Shown: positions 63,988 through 64,000 of the stretch, one piece after another | How positions within the stretch are numbered: position 1 is the first letter of the stretch | Layout: each line of letters starts with the position of its first letter | Source: Chlorogloea sp. CCALA 695 | GTDB lineage: Bacteria; Cyanobacteriota; Cyanobacteriia; Cyanobacteriales; Chroococcidiopsidaceae | NCBI RefSeq assembly: GCF_003003885.1 | Contig: NZ_PVWN01000008.1 | Location: 62,001 to 126,000, forward strand | DNA length: 64,000 bases | Direction: 5' to 3' | The notes under the pieces: model-generated | What the model was told of the DNA's origin: nothing | Database searches by the model: none | Seen by the model: the letters and a program-made list of their open reading frames with translations, nothing else | Made by a program: the position numbers and the translations under genes

Positions 63988-64000
63988 ATGCTCAAACTAG
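63988..64000 (+). CDS. Possible start of the next gene (cut by right edge)
   Basis: ATG at 63988 opens a frame of four codons before the window ends. It lies 48 bases after the ABC ATPase stop on the same strand and could be the partner permease. Too short to judge. Confidence 0.2.

Overview
The window is 64 kb of a cyanobacterial chromosome. The evidence is dense HIP1 octamers (GCGATCGC, e.g. 1091-1098, 4532-4539, 5472-5479), a DUF1816 protein, a ComFB protein, an LrtA-type ribosome hibernation factor, a SigG-like ECF sigma factor, an Omp85 protein with a proline-rich N-terminal linker, a cyanobacterial-size PEP carboxylase and two Uma2 proteins. Tandem GGTAATT heptamers and short hairpin repeats between genes fit a filamentous or Chroococcidiopsis/Nostoc-type genome. 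I cannot name the genus from sequence alone. I saw no rRNA, tRNA, CRISPR array, transposase or prophage; this looks like ordinary core chromosome with small dispersed repeats.

Layout. 1-9.3 kb: 5' end of a secreted protein gene, purM, a Tat-exported PhoX-type phosphatase, two exported proteins (one a retropepsin-like protease), an M23 peptidase, comFB, then an ECF sigma factor with its anti-sigma factor. 9.3-20.5 kb: leuS, then a leftward cluster that in transcription order reads purC, bamA/omp85, lpxC, fabZ, lpxA, lpxB and a DNA cytosine methyltransferase. This cluster couples outer-membrane protein assembly to lipid A synthesis, with TAATG stop/start overlaps at two junctions. 20.5-32.9 kb: a large GGDEF-EAL sensor, an RDD/pentapeptide-repeat membrane protein, two small membrane proteins, a fatty acyl-AMP ligase divergent from a 3-ketosphinganine-reductase-like SDR, a GT-C glycosyltransferase and a TIM-barrel sugar isomerase.

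33-47 kb: HtrA protease, PrxQ, hpf/lrtA, lipB, Uma2, an orphan amino-acid ABC ATPase, a GST, GlsB, a FAS1 protein, gatA, a second Uma2 with an overlapping hydrolase gene, DUF1816, rlmB, mrnC and a STAS protein. 47-64 kb: ppc, uvrB, CsbD, a lipoprotein and a hypothetical protein (probably a stress group), rpe, a subtilase, an AI-2E-type permease, an LCP-family protein, a hydrolase, a broken four-helix membrane protein gene, a DJ-1/PfpI protein divergent from a GAF-LuxR regulator, and an ABC ATPase at the right edge.

Points most worth a second look: (1) a membrane-protein gene interrupted in frame by a 32-bp repeat that recurs exactly 27 kb away and supplies a TAG stop; (2) the cytosine methyltransferase has no usable start ahead of its SAM motif unless one base is added to an A5 run; (3) a near-perfect sigma-E-type promoter directly before the ECF sigma gene; (4) a STAS gene whose conserved N-terminus is open only from an ATT or ATC codon; (5) a subtilase with Glu in place of the catalytic Asp.
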